A stretch of 64,000 nt of DNA from Terriglobus saanensis SP1PR4. GTDB taxonomy: Bacteria > Acidobacteriota > Terriglobia > Terriglobales > Acidobacteriaceae. This document shows positions 26,689-34,577 of this stretch, piece after piece. The position numbers and the translations under genes are program-made. The notes under the pieces were generated by a model, which did not search any database, was not told the origin of the DNA, and worked only from the letters and a program-made list of their open reading frames with translations. Location of the stretch: contig NC_014963.1 in the NCBI RefSeq assembly GCF_000179915.2, positions 4,154,001 through 4,218,000 on the forward strand, given 5' to 3'. The number at the start of each line of letters is the position of its first letter. Within the stretch, counting starts at the first letter, position 1.

Positions 26689-27207
26689 ATGATCGCTCCC
26701 GCGCGCCAGTTCACCTGGCCCGTCCCCGTCCCCGGCGAAGAAGACGCCCTGGCGCGCGGAGCCTTGTTCCTTAACGTTCAACCACGCGAGGGCGGCAGCT
26801 TTCTGGCCCTCTGCGCCCTCGGCTTTTCGACCGGCTCCGTCGCAACCGGCGTCTTCGCCATGCCGGAGCCGGATGAACTCTGCGCCGTAGCGGGCGGCTA
26901 CGCCTACCTCGTCGACACCCTCCATCCCGACCAGATCGAACAGGTCCCCCTTCGCCCCGTAGTGCAGGTCTTGCCCGTACCCGAGAGCGACGCCGTCGTC
27001 TTCGTCGGCTTCCACTCTATCTATGTGCGAGGTGCAGGCGATGTACGCTGGCAGACGCCTCGCCTGAGCTGGGAAGGCATCATCCTCGGCCATGCGGAAA
27101 ACGACATCCTCCACGGCACCGGCTGGGATATAAAGACGGACAAAGAGTTCCCCTTCACCGTAAATCTGCGCACACAGGCCTGCGAAGGCGGCGGCTTCCG
27201 AGGCTAA
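26689..27207 (+). CDS. Conserved protein of unknown function after thiL
   Basis: A protein of 172 residues from the ATG at 26689. An upstream TTG at 26623, overlapping thiL, would add 22 residues that end in ATTLSGPP and look plausible, so the start is uncertain. The sequence is beta-strand rich (FLALCALGFSTGSVATGVFA, YAYLVDTLHPDQIEQVPLRP), without signal peptide or named motif. It converges with rsmD, their stop codons overlapping by 4 bases. Function unknown. Confidence 0.6.
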   Translation: MIAPARQFTWPVPVPGEEDALARGALFLNVQPREGGSFLALCALGFSTGSVATGVFAMPEPDELCAVAGGYAYLVDTLHPDQIEQVPLRPVVQVLPVPESDAVVFVGFHSIYVRGAGDVRWQTPRLSWEGIILGHAENDILHGTGWDIKTDKEFPFTVNLRTQACEGGGFRG

Positions 27208-27809
27208 TCAACCAACGCTGGAAGCTCCACCACCGGTTCCCCAATCGAGTAGAACGAGAGAGCCGCATCTCCCTGCAGCAGCGTGCGCGTCCGCGCCAAG
27301 CGTCCATATCGATCAGACAACGGCTGCTTCCGCGTATGCTCCGCAAGCACCAACACATCCTCCGCAAGCGAGGCCGCAAAACCTTCGCTCCCAAGCGTTG
27401 AAAGGGTCCGGGTATATTCTTCGGCCTCGTCGTACGGCGGGTCCAGAAAGACCACATCCAGCACATTGCCCTGCTTCACGATCCGCTTCAAGAGCGTGGC
27501 CGTGCCCGCTGGCTCCAGCGTGTAGCCAGAGCGAAGGTCGAGCGATTTAAGATTCGCGCGGATCGCCGTAAGCGCCTTCGCGTTCGTCTCCGAAAAGAAG
27601 ACATGCTCCGCTCCCCGGCTGATCGCTTCGATCCCGACAGCGCCGGTACCTGCATAGAGATCGGCAAACCGTGTACCCGCGATTCGCAGGGCAAGGACGT
27701 TGAAGAGCGTCTCGCGCAGGCGGTCGCTGGTGGGACGCGTCGCCGTTCCCGGAGGTGCAACCAGGGGCCGCGATCGATATGTACCTGCTATCACCCGCAC
27801 TCTCTGCAT
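27204..27809 (-). CDS. rsmD: 16S rRNA (guanine966-N2)-methyltransferase
   Basis: Methylates G966 of 16S rRNA during 30S assembly using S-adenosylmethionine. The 201-aa protein starts VRVIAGTYRSRPLVAPPG, the RsmD signature, then RPTSDRLRETLFNVL, the SAM-binding FADLYAGTGAVGIEAISRGA near 50, and the catalytic VVFLDPPYDEAEEY (DPPY) near 118. The ATG at 27809 is preferred over 27854 because the conserved domain begins at residue 3. Promoter region is shared with the divergent M50-like gene 57 bases away. Confidence 0.94.
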   Translation of the reverse strand: MQRVRVIAGTYRSRPLVAPPGTATRPTSDRLRETLFNVLALRIAGTRFADLYAGTGAVGIEAISRGAEHVFFSETNAKALTAIRANLKSLDLRSGYTLEPAGTATLLKRIVKQGNVLDVVFLDPPYDEAEEYTRTLSTLGSEGFAASLAEDVLVLAEHTRKQPLSDRYGRLARTRTLLQGDAALSFYSIGEPVVELPALVD

Positions 27810-27865
27810 GATACAAGGCCGTCGCCTGCGCAATGAGCGTCCGGAAACGGGCATACAATCGAGGT

Positions 27866-29005
27866 ATGCGCACGCCTTCCCTGCGGATTGGAGTTCTGTT
27901 CGGCGTCGAAATTCGCCTGCATGTGCTTTGGATCCTGTTCCTGTTTTTCAGCATGACCTACGCGGCCTTTACCGGCGCGACCGCCATTCGCGGCTTTGCC
28001 CTCTGGCTCCTGATGCTGGTCGCCGTGATGGTCCGCGAAGTGGCACGCTCCATCGCCTTCGCCGCCTCGGGAGCGAAGCTCTCTTCCCTGCTCATCCTTC
28101 CTGCGGGAGCGGTGCCTTCCTTTTCCAGTGGCTCAAAGAAGGAAGCACAGGAAAGCCACCTCGTGGCCCTCGCGGGTCCTCTGGCGAACTTCTTCGTCGG
28201 CATCACGCTTGCGCTTCTGCTCTACATGGCGACGAATCAGGTCAATCTCTTCGAGCGCCCGTGGGTTACGCCCGCTTATCTCCTGCGCTCACTCATCTGG
28301 ACACAGGTCCTCCTCGGCGGCCTGCACCTCATCCCCGCCGCTCCGCTCGATGCCGGAGTCGCCCTTCGGCAGCGGTTTGCAAAGATCCGGGGCACTGTGC
28401 GCGGCGCGCGCGCCATGGCAGGCATCAGCCAGACCGTCTCCATGGCCCTCGTCATCGCCGGTATCTCCATGCAGAACGTCTGGTTAATGGTGATGGGTGC
28501 GTTCCTGATGGTGGGCGCGCAGATGGAAGCCGCCACCGCCGTCGGCGCTGAAACAGCGACCGGCGAAAGCGTCCTGATGCGCGACGTCATGCTCACCGAC
28601 TTCACCACCATCTCCTCCGCCGACACATTGGAGATGGCCATGGACCGCAGCGTCCACTCCCTGCAGGACATCTTCCCCGTCGTGCGCGGCTCACTGCTTG
28701 TGGGAACCGTCTCGCGGCAGACCCTCTCCGACGCCCTCAGCCAGGGCAACGGTTACGTGCAGGGCGTCATGGCACGGACCTTTCCCGTAGCCGCCGCGGA
28801 AGACTCTCTCTCCGCCACGCTTGCGCGCATCGGCGGTGGCGGAACCCAGATGGTGCCCATCATCGAGCGCAACAGCGACAACGGCGCAGGCGACCGCGTC
28901 CTCGGCATTGTGACCCCGCAGAGTCTTTCGCTCGCGATGCATCTCCTGGGCCGGTCACGCCGCATCCTGGAACGGGCCTCGCGGACGGACCAGCGTGACC
29001 AGTAG
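27866..29005 (+). CDS. M50 (site-2 protease)-like membrane protein with CBS-like tail, catalytic site lost
   Basis: A 379-aa polytopic protein with the Rip3-type layout: first helix after RIGVLFGVEIRLHVLW, six or so hydrophobic segments, then a C-terminal pair of CBS-like repeats (VLMRDVMLTDFTTISSADTL and TFPVAAAEDSLSATLARIGG). The HELGHA zinc motif expected in LLMLVAVMVREVARSIAFAA reads REVARS, so both zinc His are Arg. The second motif is IPAAPLDAG, keeping the Asp. It is therefore unlikely to be a protease; a sensor or scaffold role is an inference. The start is uncertain: ATG at 27833 is also possible. It overlaps rsmI by 11 bases. Confidence 0.8.
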   Translation: MRTPSLRIGVLFGVEIRLHVLWILFLFFSMTYAAFTGATAIRGFALWLLMLVAVMVREVARSIAFAASGAKLSSLLILPAGAVPSFSSGSKKEAQESHLVALAGPLANFFVGITLALLLYMATNQVNLFERPWVTPAYLLRSLIWTQVLLGGLHLIPAAPLDAGVALRQRFAKIRGTVRGARAMAGISQTVSMALVIAGISMQNVWLMVMGAFLMVGAQMEAATAVGAETATGESVLMRDVMLTDFTTISSADTLEMAMDRSVHSLQDIFPVVRGSLLVGTVSRQTLSDALSQGNGYVQGVMARTFPVAAAEDSLSATLARIGGGGTQMVPIIERNSDNGAGDRVLGIVTPQSLSLAMHLLGRSRRILERASRTDQRDQ

Positions 29006-29876
29006 CTTAGACGATGCCAAACCGCTGGCGCCGGGCCTCTACCTGGTCGCCACGCCCATCGGCAACCTCGAAGACATCACACTCCGCGCCCTGCGTGTGC
29101 TCAAGAGCGTGGACAAGATCGCCTGCGAAGACACCCGGCAGACCATCAAGCTGCTCAACCACTTCGGCATCAAGGCGCCGATGGTCAGCTACCACCTGCA
29201 TAACGAACGCTCGCGCGCCGAAGAGCTCGTAGCCGAACTGAAATCCGGGGCCCGCATCGCCATCGTGAGCGACGCAGGCATGCCCGGCATCGCCGATCCC
29301 GGAGGCGAGATCGCCTCTGCCGCCATCGCCGCCGGTCTTCCCGTCTTTCCCGTACCCGGCGCAAACGCCGCCCTCAGCGCCCTGATCGCGAGCGGCCTGG
29401 GAACGGAGAGCTTCGCCTTCCGTGGATTTCTTCCCTCCAAGTCGGGCGAACGCAAGTCCCTGCTGGAGACGCTGCGCGGCGAGATGCTCTCCGCCTCCAC
29501 CCCCGCGACGCAGATCTTCTACGAGACCCCGCACCGCATCGTCGACGCCCTCACCGACGTGGAAGCTGTCTTCGGCGCGGAGCACCGCATCGCCCTCGCC
29601 CGCGAACTCACCAAGCTGCACGAGGAGTTTCTCCGTGGCTCAGTCAGCGAAGTGCGGGCCGTCATCGCCAAACGCGACAGCCTGCGCGGCGAGATGGTGC
29701 TTCTCCTCTCAGGAGAGATTGCCGCTACCGCAGTGACCTCTGGAAGCGTCTATCAGGCAGTGCGCGCCTTGATGCAGGCCGAGGGTCTGGAAGAAAAGGA
29801 TGCTCTGAAACGTGTCGCGAAAGAACGCGGCATCGGTAAAAGCGAAGCCTATCGCGAGTGGCAGCGTAGGCGATAA
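28995..29876 (+). CDS. rsmI: 16S rRNA (cytidine1402-2'-O)-methyltransferase
   Basis: Methylates the 2'-OH of C1402 in 16S rRNA, tuning the P site. The 293-aa tetrapyrrole-methylase-fold protein carries YLVATPIGNLEDITLRAL near residue 16, CEDTRQT near 41, VSDAGMPGIADPGGEI near 90, and FPVPGANAALSALIASGL near 118. FYETPHRIVDAL near 175 is also conserved, with a C-terminal helical domain ending RGIGKSEAYREWQR. The GTG at 28995 overlaps the preceding stop, so translation is coupled to the M50-like gene. Confidence 0.96.
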   Translation: MTSSLDDAKPLAPGLYLVATPIGNLEDITLRALRVLKSVDKIACEDTRQTIKLLNHFGIKAPMVSYHLHNERSRAEELVAELKSGARIAIVSDAGMPGIADPGGEIASAAIAAGLPVFPVPGANAALSALIASGLGTESFAFRGFLPSKSGERKSLLETLRGEMLSASTPATQIFYETPHRIVDALTDVEAVFGAEHRIALARELTKLHEEFLRGSVSEVRAVIAKRDSLRGEMVLLLSGEIAATAVTSGSVYQAVRALMQAEGLEEKDALKRVAKERGIGKSEAYREWQRRR

Positions 29877-29894
29877 CCCTGCAGTGAGGTAAGC

Positions 29895-30371
29895 ATGAGC
29901 GAAAAAGCCCCCGTCAGTCTGGTCCCTCCCTTTACGCGCGAAACCGCCATCGCCAAGGTCCGCAAGGCGGAAGACGGCTGGAACTCCCGCGATCCCGAGC
30001 GCGTCTCTTTGGCCTACACGCCGGAGAGCGAGTGGCGCAACCGCAGCGAGTTTGTACACGGGCGTGCGGAGATCGTCGCCTTCCTCACACGCAAGTGGCA
30101 GCGCGAACTGGAGTATCGCCTGATCAAAGAACTCTGGGCCTTTGACGGAAACCGCATCGGCGTCCGCTTCGCCTACGAGTGGCACGACGACTCCGGCAAC
30201 TGGTTCCGCTCGTACGGCAATGAAAACTGGCTCTTCGACGCCGAAGGCATCATGGAGCGGCGCTACGCCTGCATCAACGACCTCCCTATCCGCCCTGAAG
30301 ACCGGCTCTTCTTCTGGCCGCAGGGACGGAGACCGGACGACCACCCCAGCCTGAGCGACCTCGGCCTCTAG
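29895..30371 (+). CDS. DUF1348 family protein (NTF2-like fold)
   Basis: A 158-aa protein of the DUF1348 family, a SnoaL/NTF2-like alpha+beta barrel of unknown function. Typical blocks are [20 protein letters not shown] near 22, [18 protein letters not shown] near 50, [19 protein letters not shown] near 92 and the C-terminal [11 protein letters not shown]. The last 30 codons plus the following spacer and gene are duplicated at 32611-33012. It lies 18 bases after rsmI and may be co-transcribed. Confidence 0.9.
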   Translation: MSEKAPVSLVPPFTRETAIAKVRKAEDGWNSRDPERVSLAYTPESEWRNRSEFVHGRAEIVAFLTRKWQRELEYRLIKELWAFDGNRIGVRFAYEWHDDSGNWFRSYGNENWLFDAEGIMERRYACINDLPIRPEDRLFFWPQGRRPDDHPSLSDLGL

Positions 30372-30700
30372 GCGATGTCAAAAGGCGGAACTTTTCGCCA
30401 GGGGCCTGCGTAAGAATCTTCAAGCCGCCACGGAGGCGACCCGGATGATCACACTCACATTGATGCTCGCGCTGTACTTCCTTCCCACCATCGTGGCCTC
30501 GCACCGCGGCCACAACCTCGGCGGCATCCTGGTGTTGAACTTCTTTTTTGGATGGACAGGAATCGGCTGGATGGCGCTGCTGCTCTGGTCTCTGCTCGCG
30601 GACCCGCCACGGTGGTGCGTGGTGCCGTACGGCGGCACCTATATCCCCTACGGAGCCTATACGCCCTACTCGCCTTATGGGGTTTGGCGGAGGTACTAAC
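30276..30700 (+). repeat. Direct duplication, copy 1 (end of DUF1348 gene plus immunity-like gene)
   Basis: The stretch from the last codons of the DUF1348 gene through the small membrane protein gene recurs at 32611-33012. Long blocks are identical, including the ribosome-site region CCGCCACGGAGGCGACCCGG before both ATGs. The two copies lie about 2.3 kb apart in the same orientation. Confidence 0.85.
30445..30699 (+). CDS. Superinfection immunity-like small membrane protein, copy 1
   Basis: An 84-aa protein with two membrane helices, LTLMLALYFLPTIVAS and GILVLNFFFGWTGIGWMALL, joined by the short loop HRGHNLGG, and a Tyr/Pro-rich tail (YIPYGAYTPYSPYG). This is the T4 Imm-like 'superinfection immunity' family (Imm_superinfect), widespread in bacteria outside phages. 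In T4 the protein blocks DNA entry of related phages; here the role is unknown. GGAGGCGACCCGG before the ATG is a strong ribosome site. A near-identical paralogue lies at 32760. Confidence 0.85.
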   Translation: MITLTLMLALYFLPTIVASHRGHNLGGILVLNFFFGWTGIGWMALLLWSLLADPPRWCVVPYGGTYIPYGAYTPYSPYGVWRRY

Positions 30701-30773
30701 TCTGGCACAGCCCGCTTGTATCTTTTTCATCCCGTAGCATTTACATTTTTGTCATTTCGTAGCATTGCTATAC

Positions 30774-30807
30774 TTTGTCATTCCGTAGCGAAGCGGAGGA
30801 ATCTGCT
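30774..30807 (+). repeat. 34-bp interspersed repeat, GTCATTCCGTAGCGAAGCGG type
   Basis: Identical over 34 bases to 50135-50168 and present inverted with one mismatch at 50262-50295. Two shortened versions (TTCATCCCGTAGCA, TTGTCATTTCGTAGCA) precede it at about 30725-30765. Nothing else is visible in the 300-base gap 30700-30999. Confidence 0.85.
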
Positions 30808-30999
30808 GTTTTCATCCCCTCATGCCGTTGGTATCGTGCTGCCATAAAACAAGTTCTGGTGAAGCCGACAGTAATAAGTCACTCAATTTATCTCGACGCA
30901 TCGGTACATCCTGAGCGCCTCTTCCTCTCACCTGTAGGCGCTCAGGCTTCCGGCTATCAGTACGCGACGATCATTGCGGCGTTGCTTGTCAAACCCAGC

Positions 31000-32490
31000 C
31001 TACTTAGTCGCTACGAGGAACTGCGCCAGGTTCATGCGATGGGCACTGTCCGACGCGTTCAGCATTTGATAGCCAAAGGGTTTGGGCACGGACGCGTTCA
31101 AGATCCACGAAATCTTGCCGCTGAAGGCGACAGGCCCCGCAGTCGCGGTTGTGTAAACTGCGCATCCCGAAAGGTTGTTCGAGTTGTAGACTCCACCCGT
31201 GACGGTAACGCCCGGTGCCGCACCCTCGACTGTTAGGGAACAACCGTAAACATCGATGATCGTGTTGTTGACATAGCGGGCATGGTCACCGCCATTGCCG
31301 TCGATGCCGTTGTATAGCTTGCCATCGGTGCTGATACCCAGGTGCATCATGACGTTGTTTGCGGCATAGCCGTAGGACTGAACCTGGAACCCAAAGCCAC
31401 GGCTGTTCGTGATGGTGTTGCTCAGAACCTGGTCGTATGCCGTCTCTGCTGAGATGTTGCCTTCGTTATCCGTGAGCGTGTTGCTTTGGATGATGTTGTA
31501 TCCGCAGGAAGAAGCCAGACCATAGCAGCGTTCCTGAATCCCCATCGCGTTCGTGGTCTTGACCTGATTGCCCTTCACCAGCGCACCGTAGAGACCACGC
31601 AGTTGGATGCCGCCGATGTTGTAGTTCAACCCCGCAACCGAGTCCAGCCTGCCAATGTAGTTGTTCGTAATCTGCCAACCACGCAGGGCGAGCGATCCGG
31701 CCGAAGTGTTTGCGCGGACCAGGATGCCGCCGTCGAAGCCAAAGGGCATGGCTGCGGACGAGCCGGTATTGAAGATAATCAGCGCATTCAGCGTGTTGTA
31801 CTGGTTGGTGCTTGTCCCCAAATTGTTCGCATAGTCCAGGACAAAGGCGACACCGGAGTTCGTGGTGCGCATGATCGCGAGGTTCTGCACAGTGACATAG
31901 GATTTGTTCGAGGCAACAATGCCGGTCTGATGACCGGTCCCAGAGACCTCGATGGTGTGCTTCGACGGGTTGGAACCGTCGGCAAGATGCACATAGAGCG
32001 TATCGGCGTCGGTGTAAAACGAACCCGGCTCATTGATTGCCGCTGTGAGATTGCCCTCTCGGATCAAAGGAACCGTCTGCGTGTAGAGCGCATCGACAAA
32101 GACTTTATAGCTGGGGATGGTGCGACGCACCTGGTAGGTGTCAGCCGAAATCAGTTTCCAGCCGGTGACAGGATCCGCCCCGTCGAGGATGGGCACCCTG
32201 CCACTGCCATAGGCGTCAATGAGGAATCTGCTCTTTGTAGAAGTCCCGGAACTGGGGACGATGAGCTCTTCATGCCAGACATCGCCACGCTTCAGGAGGA
32301 TGGAATCGCCACCTTTGAGGCTCGTGAGAGTATTCGCTTTTGCAAGCGTCTTAAATGCTGCCGCCTGACTGAGGCCGCTATTGGTGTCACTGCCGGTTGA
32401 CTGGGAGATGTAGTAGGTCGTCGCCGAAACGGGGATCGAAGCAATCATGAGCAGGAGTGCGGGCGCAAAATGGCGCCTAAAGTTGAACAT
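31000..32490 (-). CDS. Secreted right-handed parallel beta-helix protein
   Basis: A 496-aa exported protein. MFNFRRHFAPALLLMIASIP followed by VSA is a Sec signal; the start at 32490 has GGGAG six bases upstream. The TYYISQSTGSDTNSGLSQAA opening is typical of DUF1565/pectate-lyase-like beta-helix proteins. Then Asn/Thr/Val-rich repeats follow from about residue 150 to 430 (SYVTVQNLAIMRTTNSGVAF, NYIGRLDSVAGLNYNIGGIQ, QVLSNTITNSRGFGFQVQSY). Likely a polysaccharide-binding or lyase protein; no catalytic residues could be assigned. It lies between the two copies of a direct duplication and is read against the flanking genes. Confidence 0.82.
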   Translation of the reverse strand: MFNFRRHFAPALLLMIASIPVSATTYYISQSTGSDTNSGLSQAAAFKTLAKANTLTSLKGGDSILLKRGDVWHEELIVPSSGTSTKSRFLIDAYGSGRVPILDGADPVTGWKLISADTYQVRRTIPSYKVFVDALYTQTVPLIREGNLTAAINEPGSFYTDADTLYVHLADGSNPSKHTIEVSGTGHQTGIVASNKSYVTVQNLAIMRTTNSGVAFVLDYANNLGTSTNQYNTLNALIIFNTGSSAAMPFGFDGGILVRANTSAGSLALRGWQITNNYIGRLDSVAGLNYNIGGIQLRGLYGALVKGNQVKTTNAMGIQERCYGLASSCGYNIIQSNTLTDNEGNISAETAYDQVLSNTITNSRGFGFQVQSYGYAANNVMMHLGISTDGKLYNGIDGNGGDHARYVNNTIIDVYGCSLTVEGAAPGVTVTGGVYNSNNLSGCAVYTTATAGPVAFSGKISWILNASVPKPFGYQMLNASDSAHRMNLAQFLVATK

Positions 32491-32610
32491 GTGTCTCCCA
32501 ATAGTCTTAGAAGTTACGCTCAGGCGTACAACGTTTATATCCCGCATGGCATCCCTATGCGGGACGAAGACGGACTTTTCACGAGAAATTCTTTTGGCCT
32601 AGAACTAATG

Positions 32611-32700
32611 GTGGGCGATCTGCCCACCCGAAGACCGCCTCTTCTTCTGACCCGGGGGGACCGGACGACCCATCCCGTCCTGAGCGACCTCGGTCTCTAG
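32611..32700 (+). pseudogene. Duplicated 3' fragment of the DUF1348 gene
   Basis: Thirty codons ending HPVLSDLGL and a stop match the end of the intact DUF1348 gene ([11 protein letters not shown]) at 30282-30371, with substitutions. The rest of the gene is missing; sequence upstream is the beta-helix leader region. Confidence 0.8.
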
Positions 32701-33012
32701 CGGAACTCTTCGCCAAAATGCCTGCGTAGAGAATTCAAGCCGCCACGGAGGCGACCCGGATGATCACACTCACGTTACTGCTCGCGCTGTACTTCCTTCC
32801 CACCATCGTGGCTTCGCACCGCGGCCATAACCTCGGCGGCATTCTGCTGCTGAACTTCTTCTTTGGATGGACGGGAATCGGATGGATGGCGCTGCTGCTC
32901 TGGGCTCTGCTCGCAGATCCGCCACGGTGGTGCGTGGTGCCATACGGAGGCACCTATATCCCCTGCGGAGCCTATACGCCTTACTCGCCTTATGGGCTTG
33001 GCGCAGGTACTA
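32611..33012 (+). repeat. Direct duplication, copy 2
   Basis: Second copy of the 30276-30700 segment. Its right end coincides with a change to lower-GC sequence that carries the putative toxin-antitoxin pair. Confidence 0.8.
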
Positions 33013-33125
33013 AGGCTGGGCGTCAGGCGGGCTTTTGTGGAGAACAAGGTGCAGGCTACTCAAAGTGCTGCGGAGGAACACGGAAAACCCCTTTGATCAT
33101 ATTGGGAGAAATCACACAGATTTGA
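32760..33125 (+). CDS. Superinfection immunity-like small membrane protein, copy 2 with altered tail
   Basis: The first 78 residues match copy 1 almost perfectly, including both helices and the same ribosome site. Near 32995 one base is missing relative to copy 1 (GGGCTTGG against GGGGTTTGG), so the frame misses the TAA at copy 1's end. It continues for about 43 unrelated residues to 33125, overlapping the 3' end of the antisense ADP-ribosyltransferase-like gene by 70 bases. The membrane part should be functional; the tail looks accidental. Confidence 0.7.
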   Translation: MITLTLLLALYFLPTIVASHRGHNLGGILLLNFFFGWTGIGWMALLLWALLADPPRWCVVPYGGTYIPCGAYTPYSPYGLGAGTKAGRQAGFCGEQGAGYSKCCGGTRKTPLIILGEITQI

Positions 33126-33649
33126 ATGTGGGTTTTCCGTCGGAATCCCGAATTTTCGTACAAAGGCTTAGCTTCTGTAAAAACACCGCGAACAGTATCA
33201 AATTCGGGTTCATTTTGTTTTTTACGCGCGGCATGCAAGTACTGAATCACGGCACAATCAAGTCTACGAAGGAGCAGATCGTCGCCACCTTCGTTCACGG
33301 GAAGAGTGAAATGTGTCGAGAGTGCTGTAGCGACAAGTCCCTTATGGGCTTGCTCCACAGCCTGAATGCCATTCGAAGTAATGAGATCTAAACAAAAACC
33401 CAAATTAATGACTGCACCGACGACAAAGGGTTTGAATGTGCCACTTCCCCTTCGAGCCTTCCGCTTCCCTAAGTCGTGTGCCCAATCCAGGGCGCGCCTG
33501 GGGTTGGCTTCCCAAAAGTAAATCCCAGGTCCAAGCCAATCGTAGTCATTTTCACTTTGTTTAAAGGGTTCATTGTTCAACAGCTTTTCGCCGGTAGTGG
33601 CATCACATCCGTGATACCCGAGAACAAACGAAGTGGAAAGGCTATGCAA
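33056..33649 (-). CDS. Putative ADP-ribosyltransferase-fold protein, possible toxin
   Basis: A 197-aa protein beginning LHSLSTSFVLGYHGCDATTG with a TTG start at 33649 that overlaps the stop of the preceding small gene by 8 bases. FVLGYHGCD, then YDWLGPGIYFWEANPRRALDWA, then KTHIQICVISPNMIKGVF give the order H - Y - Q/E expected of PARP/diphtheria-toxin-like ADP-ribosyltransferase clefts (YHG strand, GIYF strand, and a late acidic/amide strand). I recall hypothetical proteins with the same three blocks but no assigned function. No signal peptide. The upstream 51-aa gene suggests an antitoxin; base composition is clearly poorer in GC than the neighbourhood. Fold assignment is by motif only. Confidence 0.6.
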   Translation of the reverse strand: MHSLSTSFVLGYHGCDATTGEKLLNNEPFKQSENDYDWLGPGIYFWEANPRRALDWAHDLGKRKARRGSGTFKPFVVGAVINLGFCLDLITSNGIQAVEQAHKGLVATALSTHFTLPVNEGGDDLLLRRLDCAVIQYLHAARKKQNEPEFDTVRGVFTEAKPLYENSGFRRKTHIQICVISPNMIKGVFRVPPQHFE

Positions 33650-33797
33650 TCTGCTTGTAAGGTTTCGCTAGCTTCCCGGTTTTGGTGGCGATTCCTGCTT
33701 TTACTAAGAAAGCCAGAGCCTTCGCAGGTGAAGCTTCGTGTACTTCCTGAAGAGACTTCATGGCTTTCACTGTTTTCTTCAAATCTTGATCGCTCAT
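33642..33797 (-). CDS. 51-aa protein preceding the ADP-ribosyltransferase-like gene, possible antitoxin
   Basis: MSDQDLKKTVKAMKSLQEVH and then SPAKALAFLVKAGIATKTGK, a helical, lysine-rich protein without membrane segment. The ATG at 33797 has GGAAGGAAGGG upstream, a very strong ribosome site, so the longer frame to 33941 is rejected. Its last bases overlap the TTG start of the next gene (TTGCATAG), so the partner is translated by coupling. Size, order and overlap fit an antitoxin, but that is inference; a DNA-binding motif is not obvious. Confidence 0.6.
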   Translation of the reverse strand: MSDQDLKKTVKAMKSLQEVHEASPAKALAFLVKAGIATKTGKLAKPYKQIA

Positions 33798-34100
33798 GAA
33801 ACCCTTCCTTCCATTCCCCAAGAAGGAGCATAAAACCTGCTCCAATCTTTCGGTCATCTTCCATAAGTTTAGGGAACCACAGGGAGGTGTGTAAAGAAGT
33901 TTGTCGCACTCCGCATGAAAGTTTTTACCAAAACAGAACAAGGGAAGAGCAAATTTCTGTCAAGCCCTTGGCCTACGTTCTAGTTTACAAATCCAAGAAA
34001 GCAGAGAAGATAGAAGTTCCGGAAACCTGGCAGACTTACCCCACCCAGCTTGCTAGACTTTAAACAGAACAAGACAAGACAAGAGAAGACCTGAAGCGGA
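33798..34100. other. AT-richer intergenic stretch with a decayed reading frame
   Basis: Upstream region of the 51-aa gene. On the plus strand about 33915-34063 reads without stops as a protein-like C-terminus (PLAYVLVYKSKKAEKIEVPE and on to a TAA) but has no start or ribosome site. It may be a remnant carried in with the low-GC segment. A short ACAAG tandem run lies at about 34067-34082. Confidence 0.35.
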
Positions 34101-34514
34101 CTACTCCCGCCCCTGCACCCGGTCGTACATGTACTTGTCGCTTGTCGTCCCGAGCGACTCGTTATAGAGCGACATCGAACCGGTGGCCTCTTTGAACTCT
34201 TCCGAAAAATGGTGAATCGAGCGGAGGTGGTCGGCGGTGGCGGCGATCTCCAGTTTGGGCGTCTTCAGAAACTTCTGGTAGCCCCGGTCCAGGATCGTGG
34301 CAATCTGGCCGTTCAGCAGAAATCCGGCGCGATGGGTGATTTCCACGGTCCCGTCGGTATCTTTGGCGATCTCGGCGGCGCAGCCGTACTTGGTAACGCG
34401 GTAGGCCGTGCCCTTGGTTGCACCTTCGGAGGCACGCACAACATCAAATCTTTCCTTGCCCAGCAGGGAGATCACGTCGTCAAAGGTGCGTTGTTCGGTC
34501 TTCTTCTTTGCCAT
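34101..34514 (-). CDS. Conserved hypothetical protein
   Basis: A 137-aa soluble protein, MAKKKTEQRTFDDVISLLGK at the start, with VTKYGCAAEIAKDTDGTVEI and a AGFLLNGQIATILDRGYQKF block. The pattern suggests a small alpha/beta domain. I cannot name a family. It is divergent from cysM with a 10-bp hairpin between. Confidence 0.6.
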   Translation of the reverse strand: MAKKKTEQRTFDDVISLLGKERFDVVRASEGATKGTAYRVTKYGCAAEIAKDTDGTVEITHRAGFLLNGQIATILDRGYQKFLKTPKLEIAATADHLRSIHHFSEEFKEATGSMSLYNESLGTTSDKYMYDRVQGRE

Positions 34515-34577
34515 GTGGATCCTCGGTCTGGTGCTCGATTGGGACTGATGTGAGCCTGTCAGGTACGATTAACTTTC

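Noticed and set aside
30445-33125. Prophage remnant because of superinfection-immunity-like proteins
   Set aside because: No integrase, capsid, lysis or attachment sites; the family is common in bacterial chromosomes.
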